A DNA stretch of 64,000 nucleotides, from positions 1,302,001 to 1,366,000 of the forward strand of contig VINJ01000001.1 in the NCBI GenBank assembly GCA_013376735.1, read 5' to 3'. This DNA comes from a bacterium Scap17. GTDB lineage: Bacteria > Pseudomonadota > Gammaproteobacteria > Pseudomonadales > Halomonadaceae. The notes under the pieces are model-generated. The model saw only the letters and a list, made by a program, of their open reading frames with translations. It was not told the DNA's origin and searched no databases. Shown here piece by piece: positions 41,214 to 50,579 of the stretch. Within the stretch, counting starts at the first letter, position 1. Each line of letters starts with the position of its first letter. The translations under genes and the position numbers were made by a program.

Positions 41214-42625
41214 TGACAGCACTTGCTACCGCGTCCGTCCCCGGCAGCGAAGCCTTCGCCAGCGAATTCGCTGCCCGCAAGGCTCGCTTTGCGGCCGACC
41301 CGAGCTGGATGGCCGCCCGCCGTCAGGCCGGCATCGCCCGCTTTGAAGCCCTCGGCCTGCCGACCCGCAAGGTCGAGGCCTGGAAGTACACCGACACCCA
41401 GGCACTGGGTCGTCAGCAATATCGTCTCGCCGATGAGGCAAGCCTCGCGCCGTCCGTGAAGGATGAGCTGGCACTCGACGTCGACGCCTATCGTCTGGTG
41501 TTCGTCGATGGTCTCTACAATGCCGAGCTCTCCGATGTGGCAGGCCTGCCCGATACCGTGCGTGTCGTGCCACTGTCTGACGCCATCGTCAATCAGCCGG
41601 AAGTCATCGGGGGTTCGCTGAATCGCCTGACCGGCATCGACTTCACGCCGTTCGTGGCGCTGAACTCCGCCTTCACCGAAGAGGGTGCGGTGATCCAGGT
41701 CGGCCCGCGTACGGTGCTGGACAAGCCGGTCTACGTGCTGTTCCTCTCGCGTGCCGCCGTCGAAGGCCAGCCGGTGACCATGAGCCACCCGCGTCTGCTG
41801 GTGCAGCTGGGTAGTCGCGCCGAAGCCAGCGTGATCGAACACCACATCGGTGAGACCGGTGCGACCAACTTCACCAACATGGTCAGCGAAGTGATGCTGG
41901 AGCGCGGCGCCGTGCTCAATCACTACAAGCTGGGGGAAGCCGCCACCGGCGAGACGCATATCGCCTCGCTGCAGGTCGAGCAGCCGCGCGATAGCCAGTA
42001 TCGCTCCATCAACCTGAACACCGGTGGTGGTCTGGTGCGCAACGACATCGTTTGCGACCTGAACGGCAACAACGCCCATGCACGCCTCGACGGCCTGTTC
42101 TTCGGTCGTGATCGTCAGCACGTGGATACCCACTCGCTGGTCAATCACAACGAGGCGCTGACGTTCTCCGACGAGAACTACAAGGGCATCCTGGCCGACC
42201 GCGCCCGCGGCGTCTTCAATGGCCGCGTACTGGTCAAGCGCGACAGCCAGCAGATCGAGGCGCATCAGAACAACGCCAACCTGCTGCTGTCGGACCGCGC
42301 CGAGATCAACACCAAGCCGGAACTCGAGATCTATGCCGACGACGTCAAGTGCTCCCACGGCACCACGACCGGTCAGCTCGACGAGAGTGCCGTGTTCGCG
42401 CTGCGTGCGCGTGGCATCGACGAGCAGACCGCCCGCGGTCTGCTGACGCTGGCCTTCGCCAACGAAGTCATGGCAGGGCTGGGCATCGACGCCATCGCCG
42501 AGCGTATCGAGCGCAGCGTCGCGGGTCGTCTGCCGTCTCGCTTCCACCTCGATGAGCTGGTCGATCTCAGTGTCGAGCTGGGCGGCGGGGCAGTGGCGGT
42601 GGCACGTGACGAGGACTTTGCATGA
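41213..42625 (+). CDS. sufD: Fe-S assembly protein SufD
   Basis: A 470-residue SufB paralogue that completes SufBC2D and is important for iron entry. The family core includes VEAWKYTDTQALGRQQYR near the N-terminus and YADDVKCSHGTTTGQLDE near the C-terminus, where the histidine of KCSHG is the residue implicated in E. coli SufD. It overlaps sufC by one base and sufS by four. Confidence 0.95.
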   Translation: MTALATASVPGSEAFASEFAARKARFAADPSWMAARRQAGIARFEALGLPTRKVEAWKYTDTQALGRQQYRLADEASLAPSVKDELALDVDAYRLVFVDGLYNAELSDVAGLPDTVRVVPLSDAIVNQPEVIGGSLNRLTGIDFTPFVALNSAFTEEGAVIQVGPRTVLDKPVYVLFLSRAAVEGQPVTMSHPRLLVQLGSRAEASVIEHHIGETGATNFTNMVSEVMLERGAVLNHYKLGEAATGETHIASLQVEQPRDSQYRSINLNTGGGLVRNDIVCDLNGNNAHARLDGLFFGRDRQHVDTHSLVNHNEALTFSDENYKGILADRARGVFNGRVLVKRDSQQIEAHQNNANLLLSDRAEINTKPELEIYADDVKCSHGTTTGQLDESAVFALRARGIDEQTARGLLTLAFANEVMAGLGIDAIAERIERSVAGRLPSRFHLDELVDLSVELGGGAVAVARDEDFA

Positions 42626-43866
42626 GTGCCATCGACAACCTGATGCTTGATGTCGTGCGAGTGCGCGAGGACTTTCCGATCCTCGAGCGCCGTGTGCATG
42701 GTGATGTGCCGCTGATCTATCTGGACAGCGCGGCCACCAGCCAGACGCCGACCGCCGTCATCGACGCGATGAGCGACTATTACCGCAGCACCAATGCCAA
42801 CATCCACCGCGGTCTGCACAGCCTGGCGGATGAGGCGACGGCCGCTTATGAGGGGGCGCGCGAGAAGGTGCGCGCCTTCATCAATGCGCGTCTGACGCGC
42901 GAGGTCATCTTCACGCGCGGCACCACCGAGGCGATCAATCTGGTCGCCAACAGCTGGGGAGCCAACTGGCTCCACGCCGGTGATGAAGTCTTGATCTCGG
43001 TGATGGAGCACCACGCCAACATCGTGCCGTGGCAGCTTCTGGCCGAGCGCCTCGACATCGTCATCAAGGTCATCCCGTGTGACGTCGATGGCGTGCTCGA
43101 CATGCAGGCCTACCGTGGCCTGCTGGGCGAGAAGACCCGTCTGGTGTGCGTCAATCAGGTCTCCAACGCCCTGGGCAGCATCAACCCGGTGACCGAGATG
43201 GCGAAGCTGGCGCATGCTCACGACGCGCTGATCCTGGTCGATGGCGCCCAGGCGGTGCCGCACCAGCAGGTCGATGTGCGCGAGATCGATGCCGACTTCT
43301 ATGTCTTCTCGGGGCACAAGATGTATGGCCCGACCGGCATCGGGGTGCTCTATGGCAAGGAGGCGCTGCTGGAGGCGATGCCGCCGTGGCAGGGGGGCGG
43401 TGAGATGATCCGCACCGTGTCGTTCGAGAATGGCACCCTGTTCGCGGACCTGCCGCACAAGTTCGAGGCCGGCACGCCACCCATCGCCGAGGTCATCGGA
43501 CTGGGCAAGGCCATCGACTGGCTGGACTGCACCCACATGGGGCTGATCACGCGCTGGGAACAGCAGCTGATGACGCATGCCACTCAGCGCATGGGAGAGG
43601 TGGATGGCCTGCGCATCATCGGCAACTCACCGCACAAGGCGGGCGCGATCTCCTTCGTGGTCGATGGTGCCCACGCGCAGGACATCGGGTTGCTGATCGA
43701 CCAGCTTGGGGTGGCCATCCGTACCGGCCACCATTGCGCTCAGCCGGTGCTGCGCCGCTTCGGTGTCGATGCCACCTGTCGGGCCTCCTTCGCGGCCTAC
43801 AACACGCCGGAAGAGATCGACATGTTCGTCGATGCCCTGCAGCGTGTGCTGACCATGGTGCGCTGA
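42622..43866 (+). CDS. sufS: Cysteine desulfurase SufS
   Basis: A 414-residue PLP enzyme releasing sulfur from cysteine as a persulfide. The PLP lysine is in FYVFSGHKMYGPTGIG and the active cysteine in RTGHHCAQPVLRRFG, a group II (SufS) arrangement. In E. coli SufS needs SufE to accept the sulfur; no sufE or sufU is in this operon. ATGA overlap with sufD shows translational coupling. Confidence 0.97.
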   Translation: MSAIDNLMLDVVRVREDFPILERRVHGDVPLIYLDSAATSQTPTAVIDAMSDYYRSTNANIHRGLHSLADEATAAYEGAREKVRAFINARLTREVIFTRGTTEAINLVANSWGANWLHAGDEVLISVMEHHANIVPWQLLAERLDIVIKVIPCDVDGVLDMQAYRGLLGEKTRLVCVNQVSNALGSINPVTEMAKLAHAHDALILVDGAQAVPHQQVDVREIDADFYVFSGHKMYGPTGIGVLYGKEALLEAMPPWQGGGEMIRTVSFENGTLFADLPHKFEAGTPPIAEVIGLGKAIDWLDCTHMGLITRWEQQLMTHATQRMGEVDGLRIIGNSPHKAGAISFVVDGAHAQDIGLLIDQLGVAIRTGHHCAQPVLRRFGVDATCRASFAAYNTPEEIDMFVDALQRVLTMVR

Positions 43867-43901
43867 GCACCCCCTGCGGTGCCCCTGACGGGCGCTGATC
43901 G

Positions 43902-43928
43902 ATGAGGCTCGCGCATGGCGGGCCTCAT
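43902..43928 (+). other. Hairpin between sufS and sufT
   Basis: ATGAGGCTCGC (43902–43912) pairs with GCGGGCCTCAT (43918–43928), one G·T wobble, loop of 5. Without a T-run it may be a partial terminator or a stability element lowering sufT relative to the upstream genes. Confidence 0.5.
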
Positions 43929-44031
43929 TGGTATCGGCCCTTGCCAGGGGATGTCGTCACCCGTACGACTCGAGTGAACCACCAGAATTCACGATCCGCA
44001 TGCCGGTCATGCGGATCGGCAAGGAGAGGGC

Positions 44032-44607
44032 ATGAGCCACACCGAAGACCAGCTGGCCAGCCTCGGCAAGGGCCAGAAGATGCCGTTGCAGCGGGACGTG
44101 GAGGGTATCTCGGTACCGTTCGGCAAGTCGGTGACATTGAAGGAAGACGCCGTTGTCGAGGTCATGCAGGCCAAGGGCGGGACGGTCAGCGTAGCCTTCG
44201 AGGGTCGCATGTACCTGATCGAGAGTTTCAGTCTCGATGCGCTGGGGCTGGACGCCGTGCCGCGTCCGCATCTGCCGGCCGGCCAGAGCGATGCCGATAT
44301 CGAGGCCTTCGTCTGGGCCCAGCTGCGCACCTGCTTCGACCCCGAGATCCCGGTCGACATCGTCGAGCTGGGGCTGGTCTATGGCTGTCGTATCGACACC
44401 CTGATCAGTGGCGAGAAGATGGTCAATCTCAAGATGACCTTGACCGCGCCGGGCTGCGGCATGGGCAACGTGATTGCCGAAGATGCCAAGCGCAAGATTC
44501 TCGGCGCCGAGGATGTCTCCAAGGTCCACGTCGAGATCGTGTTCTCGCCGCCCTGGTCGCGCGAGATGATGAGTGAAGAGGCGCGCCTGGAGCTGGGCAT
44601 GTTCTGA
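44032..44607 (+). CDS. sufT: Putative Fe-S assembly protein SufT (DUF59)
   Basis: A 191-residue protein. An N-terminal part of about 90 residues precedes a MIP18/DUF59 domain with TCFDPEIPVDIVELGLVYG and TAPGCGMGNVI. SufT-type proteins help mature or deliver clusters, with a mild role in Staphylococcus. It follows sufS by 165 bases and is the last SUF gene. Confidence 0.9.
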   Translation: MSHTEDQLASLGKGQKMPLQRDVEGISVPFGKSVTLKEDAVVEVMQAKGGTVSVAFEGRMYLIESFSLDALGLDAVPRPHLPAGQSDADIEAFVWAQLRTCFDPEIPVDIVELGLVYGCRIDTLISGEKMVNLKMTLTAPGCGMGNVIAEDAKRKILGAEDVSKVHVEIVFSPPWSREMMSEEARLELGMF

Positions 44608-44830
44608 GCCCCGGGCGCGCCTTGCTGCCTGTCCTCCATGATGTGACCGTTACCGGTCGCATCGATACTCGGGGGAGATGCAGCAAACGAAACTGGATGG
44701 GCGGGAACCTCTCGTCCATCCGGCTATCCAATTCACGTTGCTGAGCGTCCGGGCAAGTTACTGCCTCGGGTCGCGGCGGCACGTCCGTTTGACGGTTTCC
44801 CGTATCACCTGCCTCAAGGAAGACTCCCCA

Positions 44831-45436
44831 ATGCGATTCCAGACTGCGCTGCGCACCCTGACCGCCACCCTGATTCTGAGTAGCGCTGCCAGCGCGCAGG
44901 CCGCCTGGAAGCTGGATGGTGATGTGTCACAGCTGAGCTTCCAGACCACCAAGATGGCCAAGTCGGGCGCCAGCACCGTCGAGACGAATGCTTTCACCTC
45001 CTGGCGGGCGCGCGTCAATGACGCCGGTCAGCTGTCGGTGGAGATCGACCTCGACTCGGCCAGTACCGGCATCGACATTCGTGACCAGCGCGTCAGCGAG
45101 AAGCTGTTCGAGTCCGGCACCTATCCGTTGGCCGTGATGACCGCCAGTCTCGACATGCCGACCCTCAAGGTGATGGAGTCGGGCGACACTCAGAAGGTGG
45201 ATGTCGAAGGTCAGCTGACGCTGCACGACAATACCCAGAACCTGCCGATGAGCCTGCAGGTGACGCGCCTGCGCGGCGACCGCTGGCTGGTGCAGACCCT
45301 CACGCCTGTAATGGTCGATGCTGAGCAGTTCGCGCTGGTCGATGGCATTCGCACCCTGCGTGACCTGGCCGGGCTTGGCAACATCGCGACCCAGGTGCCA
45401 GTCAGCGTCAAGGCAGTAATGGTGCAGGAAGACTGA
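44831..45436 (+). CDS. YceI-like periplasmic protein
   Basis: A 201-residue protein with a signal peptide ending SAQA at about residue 24, followed by a lipocalin-like YceI fold beginning AAWKLDGDVSQLSFQTTKM. YceI proteins bind isoprenoid lipids such as polyprenols in the periplasm; the physiological role is unclear. AAGGAAG lies upstream of ATG 44831, and the longer frame has no support. No operon partner is obvious. Confidence 0.85.
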   Translation: MRFQTALRTLTATLILSSAASAQAAWKLDGDVSQLSFQTTKMAKSGASTVETNAFTSWRARVNDAGQLSVEIDLDSASTGIDIRDQRVSEKLFESGTYPLAVMTASLDMPTLKVMESGDTQKVDVEGQLTLHDNTQNLPMSLQVTRLRGDRWLVQTLTPVMVDAEQFALVDGIRTLRDLAGLGNIATQVPVSVKAVMVQED

Positions 45437-45573
45437 GCGGAGTCACCCGCATGCGTGGCCGGGAGCAGTCAGTGCTGGCAGAGCCTCGGCCGCTTGGGTA
45501 GGCTGATCGCTCATGCCTGCATGATGTGACGCTACTGGCAGGAAAGACAGGCAGGGATGGGCGTGGGGAAGAG

Positions 45574-46485
45574 ATGCAGCGAGTGATCATGCGGGCTGGC
45601 TGGACCATCGTCGGTCTACTGGCCGCCGGTGCAATGGCGGTGGTCGGGCTCAACCTCTGGGTCGTGATGGCAACGCACGATCGCATTGCCACGTCACCGC
45701 TGACCTGCCAGAGCCGTGAGGTGGGGATCGTGTTCGGCACCTCACACGGCCTGGTGGGCGGGGGCAGCAATCCACACTATCAGGCACGTCTCGATACCGC
45801 CGCCCAGCTCTACCGCCTGCGCCGCGTCTCCAACCTGCTGCTCTCGGGGGACAACCGCACGCGTTACTACAATGAGCCGATGACCATGTGGCGTGACCTG
45901 CGAGCACGCAACGTGCCGCAGGAGTTCATGACGCTCGATTACGCGGGCTTCTCCACCTTCGATACCCTCGTGCGAGCGCACAAGGTCTTCGGTGTCGATG
46001 AGGCGGTGCTGGTCACCCAGCCGTGGCATTTGCCGCGTGCACTGTTCATCGCCGATGCACTGGGCCTGGAGGCAGTGGGTTGCCCGGCCATCTCCGAACG
46101 CCAGCCGCCGGGGCTCAAGCTGATGCTGCGCGAGTGGCTGGCCCGTGCGGCGACAGTGGGAGACCTTTACCTGTGGGGGCGCAAGCCGCGCTTTCTCGGG
46201 CCGCAGGAGACGCTGCCGACGCCGGTCTTGTCATCGCACTCATCATCGCAGCCCTCATCATCTCACTCCTTGGACAAGCCCGTGTCACCGGCGGCGGACT
46301 CGGTGGCTGCCGGAGTAGGGCAGCAGGCCACTGCCAGTCGTGATGTGGCGGATGCAGAGAATGCTGCCGACACGCCGGACCCGCATGCCCTCGCGTGTCA
46401 GGCACAGGCAAGCCTGCTGGCCAGTCTGCCCGAGGTGAAGCAGGCACTGCTCCAGTGGCTGCCTGTCAGATCTGATGCGAACTAG
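45574..46485 (+). CDS. SanA/YdcF-like DUF218 membrane protein
   Basis: A 303-residue protein with one N-terminal membrane segment (about residues 8–30) and a DUF218 domain carrying GIVFGTSHGLVGGGSNPHYQ, LLLSGDNRTRYYNEP and TQPWHLPRALFIA. The conserved part resembles SanA, linked to envelope permeability and vancomycin tolerance in enterics. After about residue 215 comes a low-complexity tail rich in Ser, Ala and Asp (encoded by repeated TCATC triplet patches) that SanA lacks. GGGGAAGAG precedes the start. Confidence 0.8.
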   Translation: MQRVIMRAGWTIVGLLAAGAMAVVGLNLWVVMATHDRIATSPLTCQSREVGIVFGTSHGLVGGGSNPHYQARLDTAAQLYRLRRVSNLLLSGDNRTRYYNEPMTMWRDLRARNVPQEFMTLDYAGFSTFDTLVRAHKVFGVDEAVLVTQPWHLPRALFIADALGLEAVGCPAISERQPPGLKLMLREWLARAATVGDLYLWGRKPRFLGPQETLPTPVLSSHSSSQPSSSHSLDKPVSPAADSVAAGVGQQATASRDVADAENAADTPDPHALACQAQASLLASLPEVKQALLQWLPVRSDAN

Positions 46486-46523
46486 CCGCGTGTCGGCTTC
46501 GCCAGACGCACAGGGTCAACACG

Positions 46524-46561
46524 AAGACGCCCCGCACTTCCTTTGGAAGGCGGGGCGTCTT
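46524..46561. terminator. Bidirectional terminator
   Basis: AAGACGCCCCG pairs with CGGGGCGTCTT, with TTCC/GGAA inside. It lies between the convergent SanA-like gene and the small helical protein gene. Confidence 0.85.
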
Positions 46562-46590
46562 GCGTTCACGGCCTGGCGGCGGATATATGG

Positions 46591-47049
46591 CTAGCCGGCG
46601 CGGCGGCGGGCGGCCTGACCTGTCTGGTGACGGTACAGCTCGCGGATCAGATGGCGGCAGTTGTGGAAGATGCCTTCCAGTACCTTCTCCATGCTGTCAG
46701 GCAGCGGATGCGTGAAGGCGGTCGAGCAGGCCTGCATCAGGACGCGTTCCTGTTCGAGCAGCTCGTTGATCAGCACCTGATTGTCATTGCCGACGATGCT
46801 CTTCAGGCGACTCCACAGCCACATGTAGTCATCGCGCTCGACATCGGCGTCGCGCGGCATCAGGCTCAGATGCTTGCGTGTCTCGACTTCCAGGGCCTGT
46901 TTGAGCTCGACACGGCTCGCATAGAAGGGCTCGAAGGCCTCCAGGAGCGCGGGACGCAGCCGTTCGGCGTTATCCTCGAAATAATCAAGACTGTCTGCCA
47001 GGGCTTCCTGGACGCTATCCATCGCCACCTGGCGATTGTCGAGAAACAT
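46591..47049 (-). CDS. Small helical protein, possibly DUF2383-like
   Basis: A 152-residue, mainly helical, charged protein without signal peptide. WLWSRLKSIVGNDNQVLINE and the following ELLEQERVLMQ resemble the ferritin-like four-helix family DUF2383 (PA2169-type), but I recognise it only loosely. The ribosome binding site GGAGGAGGTGA is very strong, six bases before the ATG. On the minus strand, TTGACA (47145–47150) could be a -35 for it. Expression may be high under some condition. Confidence 0.6.
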   Translation of the reverse strand: MFLDNRQVAMDSVQEALADSLDYFEDNAERLRPALLEAFEPFYASRVELKQALEVETRKHLSLMPRDADVERDDYMWLWSRLKSIVGNDNQVLINELLEQERVLMQACSTAFTHPLPDSMEKVLEGIFHNCRHLIRELYRHQTGQAARRRAG

Positions 47050-47335
47050 GGGCGGTCACCTCCTCCGTCAGAAGAGATTGTGCGGGTGAAAACAGTGTTT
47101 TTCTACCCCTGAAGGGCAGAAAGTCAGGATATTTATTCCCGCACTGTCAATCCCTGCAGTTTACGACAATACAATGACGTTCTGGTGACGATCATCGTTG
47201 CCTTCAGACGCTGTCCTTGCCCTGTTTCCATCGCTCCCGCTTGTCCACACGCGGCCATCAGACCCAGAGACGCCAGGTGTGCCGTCATGACGACCTGCCC
47301 CCTTGGTCGAGCGTTGCGCGTTAAGTCCTCAGCCC

Positions 47336-48244
47336 TCAGCCCTTGGGCTTGGGCGGAATCTTCTTGGCCGGCGCGGCGGACTTGGCGATGTGATCGATGA
47401 TCAGACCGGCGATGTCCTTGCCGGTGGCCGTCTCGATACCCTGCAGGCCCGGCGAGGAGTTCACTTCCATGATCACCGGGCCATGATTGGCGCGCAGCAG
47501 GTCGACACCGGCGACGGACAGGCCCATGGCCTTGGCGGCGCGAATGGCGGTGGAGCGCTCTTCCGGCGTGATGCGGATCTCGCTCGCGGTGCCGCCACGG
47601 TGCAGGTTGGAGCGGAACTCGCCATCGGCCGCCTGACGCTTCATTGACGCCACCACCTTGTCACCCACCACCAGGCAGCGGATGTCGGCGCCACGCGCTT
47701 CCTTGATGTATTCCTGCACCATGATGTTGGCTTTCATGCCCATGAAGGCCTGGATCACGCTCTCGGCGGCCTGGTTGGTCTCGGCGAGTACCACGCCGAT
47801 GCCCTGGGTGCCTTCCAGCAGCTTGATGACCAGCGGCGCACCCTTGACCATGGTGATCAGGTCGGGGATGTCATCCGGCGAATGCGCGAAGCCGGTGACC
47901 GGCAGGCCCAGCCCCTTGCGCGACAGCAGCTGCAGGGAGCGCAGCTTGTCGCGTGAGCGGGAGATGGCCACGGAATCATTGACCACGTAGGTGCCCATCA
48001 TCTCGAACTGGCGCAGCACGGCGCAGCCATAGAAGGTGACGGAGGCACCGATGCGCGGCACGACGGCATCGAAGTGCTCGATCTCGGCGCCCTTGTAATG
48101 GATGGACGGGCGGTGCGAGGCGATATTCATGTAGCAACGCAGCGTGTCCACCACGCGCGCGGTGTGGCCACGTGCCTCGGCGGCCTCGATCAGGCGACGG
48201 GTGGAGTAGAGGCGTGAGTTACGCGACAGGATACCGATATGCAT
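47336..48244 (-). CDS. rimK: Ribosomal protein S6 glutamate ligase RimK
   Basis: A 302-residue ATP-grasp ligase that adds glutamates to the C-terminus of ribosomal protein S6. [20 protein letters not shown], the ATP-grasp core [17 protein letters not shown] and the metal site [15 protein letters not shown] are typical. It ends in a lysine-proline tail. It lies 198 bases downstream of the RimB-type protease gene on the same strand, as in the rimABK group of Pseudomonas fluorescens; rimA is not present here. Confidence 0.96.
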   Translation of the reverse strand: MHIGILSRNSRLYSTRRLIEAAEARGHTARVVDTLRCYMNIASHRPSIHYKGAEIEHFDAVVPRIGASVTFYGCAVLRQFEMMGTYVVNDSVAISRSRDKLRSLQLLSRKGLGLPVTGFAHSPDDIPDLITMVKGAPLVIKLLEGTQGIGVVLAETNQAAESVIQAFMGMKANIMVQEYIKEARGADIRCLVVGDKVVASMKRQAADGEFRSNLHRGGTASEIRITPEERSTAIRAAKAMGLSVAGVDLLRANHGPVIMEVNSSPGLQGIETATGKDIAGLIIDHIAKSAAPAKKIPPKPKG

Positions 48245-48442
48245 GAAATCCTCCGGAGCCGAATGGGCCAGACAGAGATGGGAATGAATCAGAAGACGAC
48301 TGACGTGAAGCCCGTCAGGAGGCGTGGTGTTCGTCGGTGAGGCCTTTACTGTCTCGAGGCGTTACGCGATAGCAGGTGGCACCGGCGCCAGCGTCTTGAG
48401 GCGAGATGCCGCAGCATGCCGCCGCGCGCACGGCCGATACCG

Positions 48443-48952
48443 TCAGGGTTCGCCGTGCAGATAGGCGGCGCCCGGTGCGACCAGCAGGCGACGCAGGGCA
48501 CGGCGCCCCAGCAGAATGGGGTGACGCATCTGGGAGCGGTCCACCAGCGTCATGTCGATATCGTAGTCGAGCCCGGCCAGCTTCATGCGCGAGCGGATCG
48601 CGTAGCGCCACTCGGCCTGACCATTGGATGAGCGCACGCGGCGGCGATCATGCACCGGCGTCTCGATCGTATGCGGCGGGGAGTCGCTACCGCCGGTCCG
48701 GGTGATGAAGCGAACCCACAGATCATCGTGCTGCTCGAAGACCTCGATACTCTCGGCATGCAGCGCACTGGAATGCGCACCGGTGTCGATCTTGGCATTG
48801 AGGTGCAGCTTGAGCTCCGGCAGCTCGATCAACTCACGCCGACCCACCACGCCACGCGGGCGAAAGCCCAGCAGGTCATGATTCAGTGTCTTGAGATCGA
48901 GGGGCGGTGCCTTGTCGATGTGATGACGCGAAATGTGCTTGTGATGCGACAT
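48443..48952 (-). CDS. rimB: RimB-type retropepsin-like protease (COG4067)
   Basis: A 169-residue protein of the Zn_protease/COG4067 family. KIDTGAHSSALHA has the DTGA core of retropepsin-like aspartic proteases, despite the old 'ATP-dependent zinc protease' name. GRRELIELPELKL and HPILLGRRAL are conserved. In Pseudomonas fluorescens RimB works with RimK and RimA on S6 glutamylation; here only rimB and rimK occur. The His-rich N-terminus is unusual but short. Confidence 0.88.
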   Translation of the reverse strand: MSHHKHISRHHIDKAPPLDLKTLNHDLLGFRPRGVVGRRELIELPELKLHLNAKIDTGAHSSALHAESIEVFEQHDDLWVRFITRTGGSDSPPHTIETPVHDRRRVRSSNGQAEWRYAIRSRMKLAGLDYDIDMTLVDRSQMRHPILLGRRALRRLLVAPGAAYLHGEP

Positions 48953-49454
48953 GTTTCTTCCTTAATCAGAGGGCGTGAGCGAAGCGGGCAGCGGCTCACG
49001 GCATGAAGACACCGGGCAGGCGCGGCACAGCGTAATGTGCGTTGCCGGCCTGGCGGGGTAATGGCCAGGCGGGCGCGCAGCATAGTCACTTGACGCACTG
49101 ACAGCAATCCTTGCTGAAGCCTCTTTTTTCGCGTCACGCAGCGGGATATGACGGTGGCGCTGACTGCACCCGGCAAAACCGCCCAGGGCACGCGGTCATG
49201 GCACGCGGTCATGGCACGCGGTGATGGCGCGCTTTCATCGCCGCCAGACGCCTCTCTTGCGGGCGTCGGGCAAGTCCCCCACGGTCACAGGCGCGGGTGA
49301 CGTCGTGCCGGTGGCGCGTTGCCGCGCGCCCTGTTCACCGGTGCTGATCAGCCCCGATGCCATGCCTTGAGCAAGTGTCCGATCAAGTGTCTGTTCGAGT
49401 GTCGTGGGTTAAGCGCATGATCTCAAGCACTGTCACCTGCGGGCATGCCCGGCG
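48953..49454. repeat. Gene-free spacer with two tandem repeat arrays
   Basis: This 502-base stretch has no gene. At 49187–49238 four 13-bp units lie head to tail (GGCACGCGGTCAT twice, GGCACGCGGTGAT, GGCGCGCTTTCAT). At 49369–49404 there are three 12-bp units (GAGCAAGTGTCC, GATCAAGTGTCT, GTTCGAGTGTCG). No promoter for rimB was assigned with confidence. Confidence 0.8.
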
Positions 49455-50579
49455 TCAATGACGCGGGGCAGGATTGCCGGTATCGGCTTGGCGGGTCAGG
49501 GCGGCAAGCGCCTGACCCAGCGGGCTGTCCGCGCTTGCATTGCGCAGCGTCATCAGCACCGGCAGGCGCAGACGCGGAATCAGGGCGAGGTCGCGTGCCA
49601 AGGCGGCGAAGTTGGCCTGCGGGCAACTGGCCAGGCGGGTCAGGAAGGCCGGCAGACGTTTGGCATCTTCCAGATGGGCGTAGCCGCGCGCAGCGATCGC
49701 GACCAGCACGTCGACATTGACGGCCTCGTCGTCGGCCAGCAGGGCATCGATCCACTCCGCCGCCGCAGGCCGTGGGCTGGCGCCGGCGGCCCGCAGGCAG
49801 GCGCACAGCGTCTCCAGATCCCCCAGGTCACGTGCAGCCTGGCCACGTGCGATCAGGGCGGAGAGCAGCTCGGTCTCGTATTCCTCCGGCAGTGGGGCGG
49901 CCAGCTGGGAATGGGCGGGCGGTGCCTGCTCCAGACACAGCGCGATGGCGCGCAGCGGTGTATCCGGCAGGTCAGCCAGACGCTGCACGAAGGCGGCCGC
50001 AAGCTCGCTGGACAGCTCGCCGCGCCGTGTCAGCACGTCGGCGATGCCCTGCAGACCGAGTGACGGCCAGTCATCCAGCGGTAGCTGGGCGGTGAGATAC
50101 TGCTCGGAGAGCTCGTAGTACTGGCTGGCAGGGCGGTCGCAATCGAGGCTGGCGCGGGCGTGCAGCATGGCGCGCAGGCTGTCGTCCGGCGTGAAGGCCA
50201 GCGGATTGTCCTGCATCAGGTTGTCGATCTTGCCGGCCTCGGCCTGCTGGAGATCAGGCCGGCCGACGGTCAGTGCCGTCTGACCCAGCGTCGTGATCAA
50301 GCGCTCGAGGAAGGCGTCGCGTTGCGCGGGAGACAGACGACCTTCCTCATCCAGTGGCAGGGCCAGAAACCACACCAGCGGATCGTCGAGTCCGGCCGGA
50401 CGGAACACGCATGCCAAGCGTGCCTGGCCCTTGAAGGGCTGCTCCCACGGCTGCTGTTCGGTCTCGAAGGCTTCCAGTTGCTCAAGGCTGAGCGGGGCCA
50501 GGGTGCGACCCAGGTGATAAAGGTGCAGCTCGGCGCCGGTGCGTGTGAAGAAGTTGCTCAAGGAAGAGAGAGGAGTCAT
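49455..50579 (-). CDS. DUF3549 family protein
   Basis: A protein of about 374 residues without signal peptide or membrane segment. The N-terminus SSLSNFFTRTGAELHLYHLG and GKIDNLMQDNPLAFTPDD match my memory of DUF3549, known in Pseudomonas and Halomonas. The second half is helical and alanine/leucine rich, perhaps repeat-like. No function is known. ATG 50579 is chosen; a GTG at 50591 is also possible. Confidence 0.75.
   Translation of the reverse strand: MTPLSSLSNFFTRTGAELHLYHLGRTLAPLSLEQLEAFETEQQPWEQPFKGQARLACVFRPAGLDDPLVWFLALPLDEEGRLSPAQRDAFLERLITTLGQTALTVGRPDLQQAEAGKIDNLMQDNPLAFTPDDSLRAMLHARASLDCDRPASQYYELSEQYLTAQLPLDDWPSLGLQGIADVLTRRGELSSELAAAFVQRLADLPDTPLRAIALCLEQAPPAHSQLAAPLPEEYETELLSALIARGQAARDLGDLETLCACLRAAGASPRPAAAEWIDALLADDEAVNVDVLVAIAARGYAHLEDAKRLPAFLTRLASCPQANFAALARDLALIPRLRLPVLMTLRNASADSPLGQALAALTRQADTGNPAPRH

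Noticed and set aside
44645-44658. GACCG/CGGTC inverted repeat after sufT as a terminator
   Set aside because: Stem of only five pairs and no T-run.
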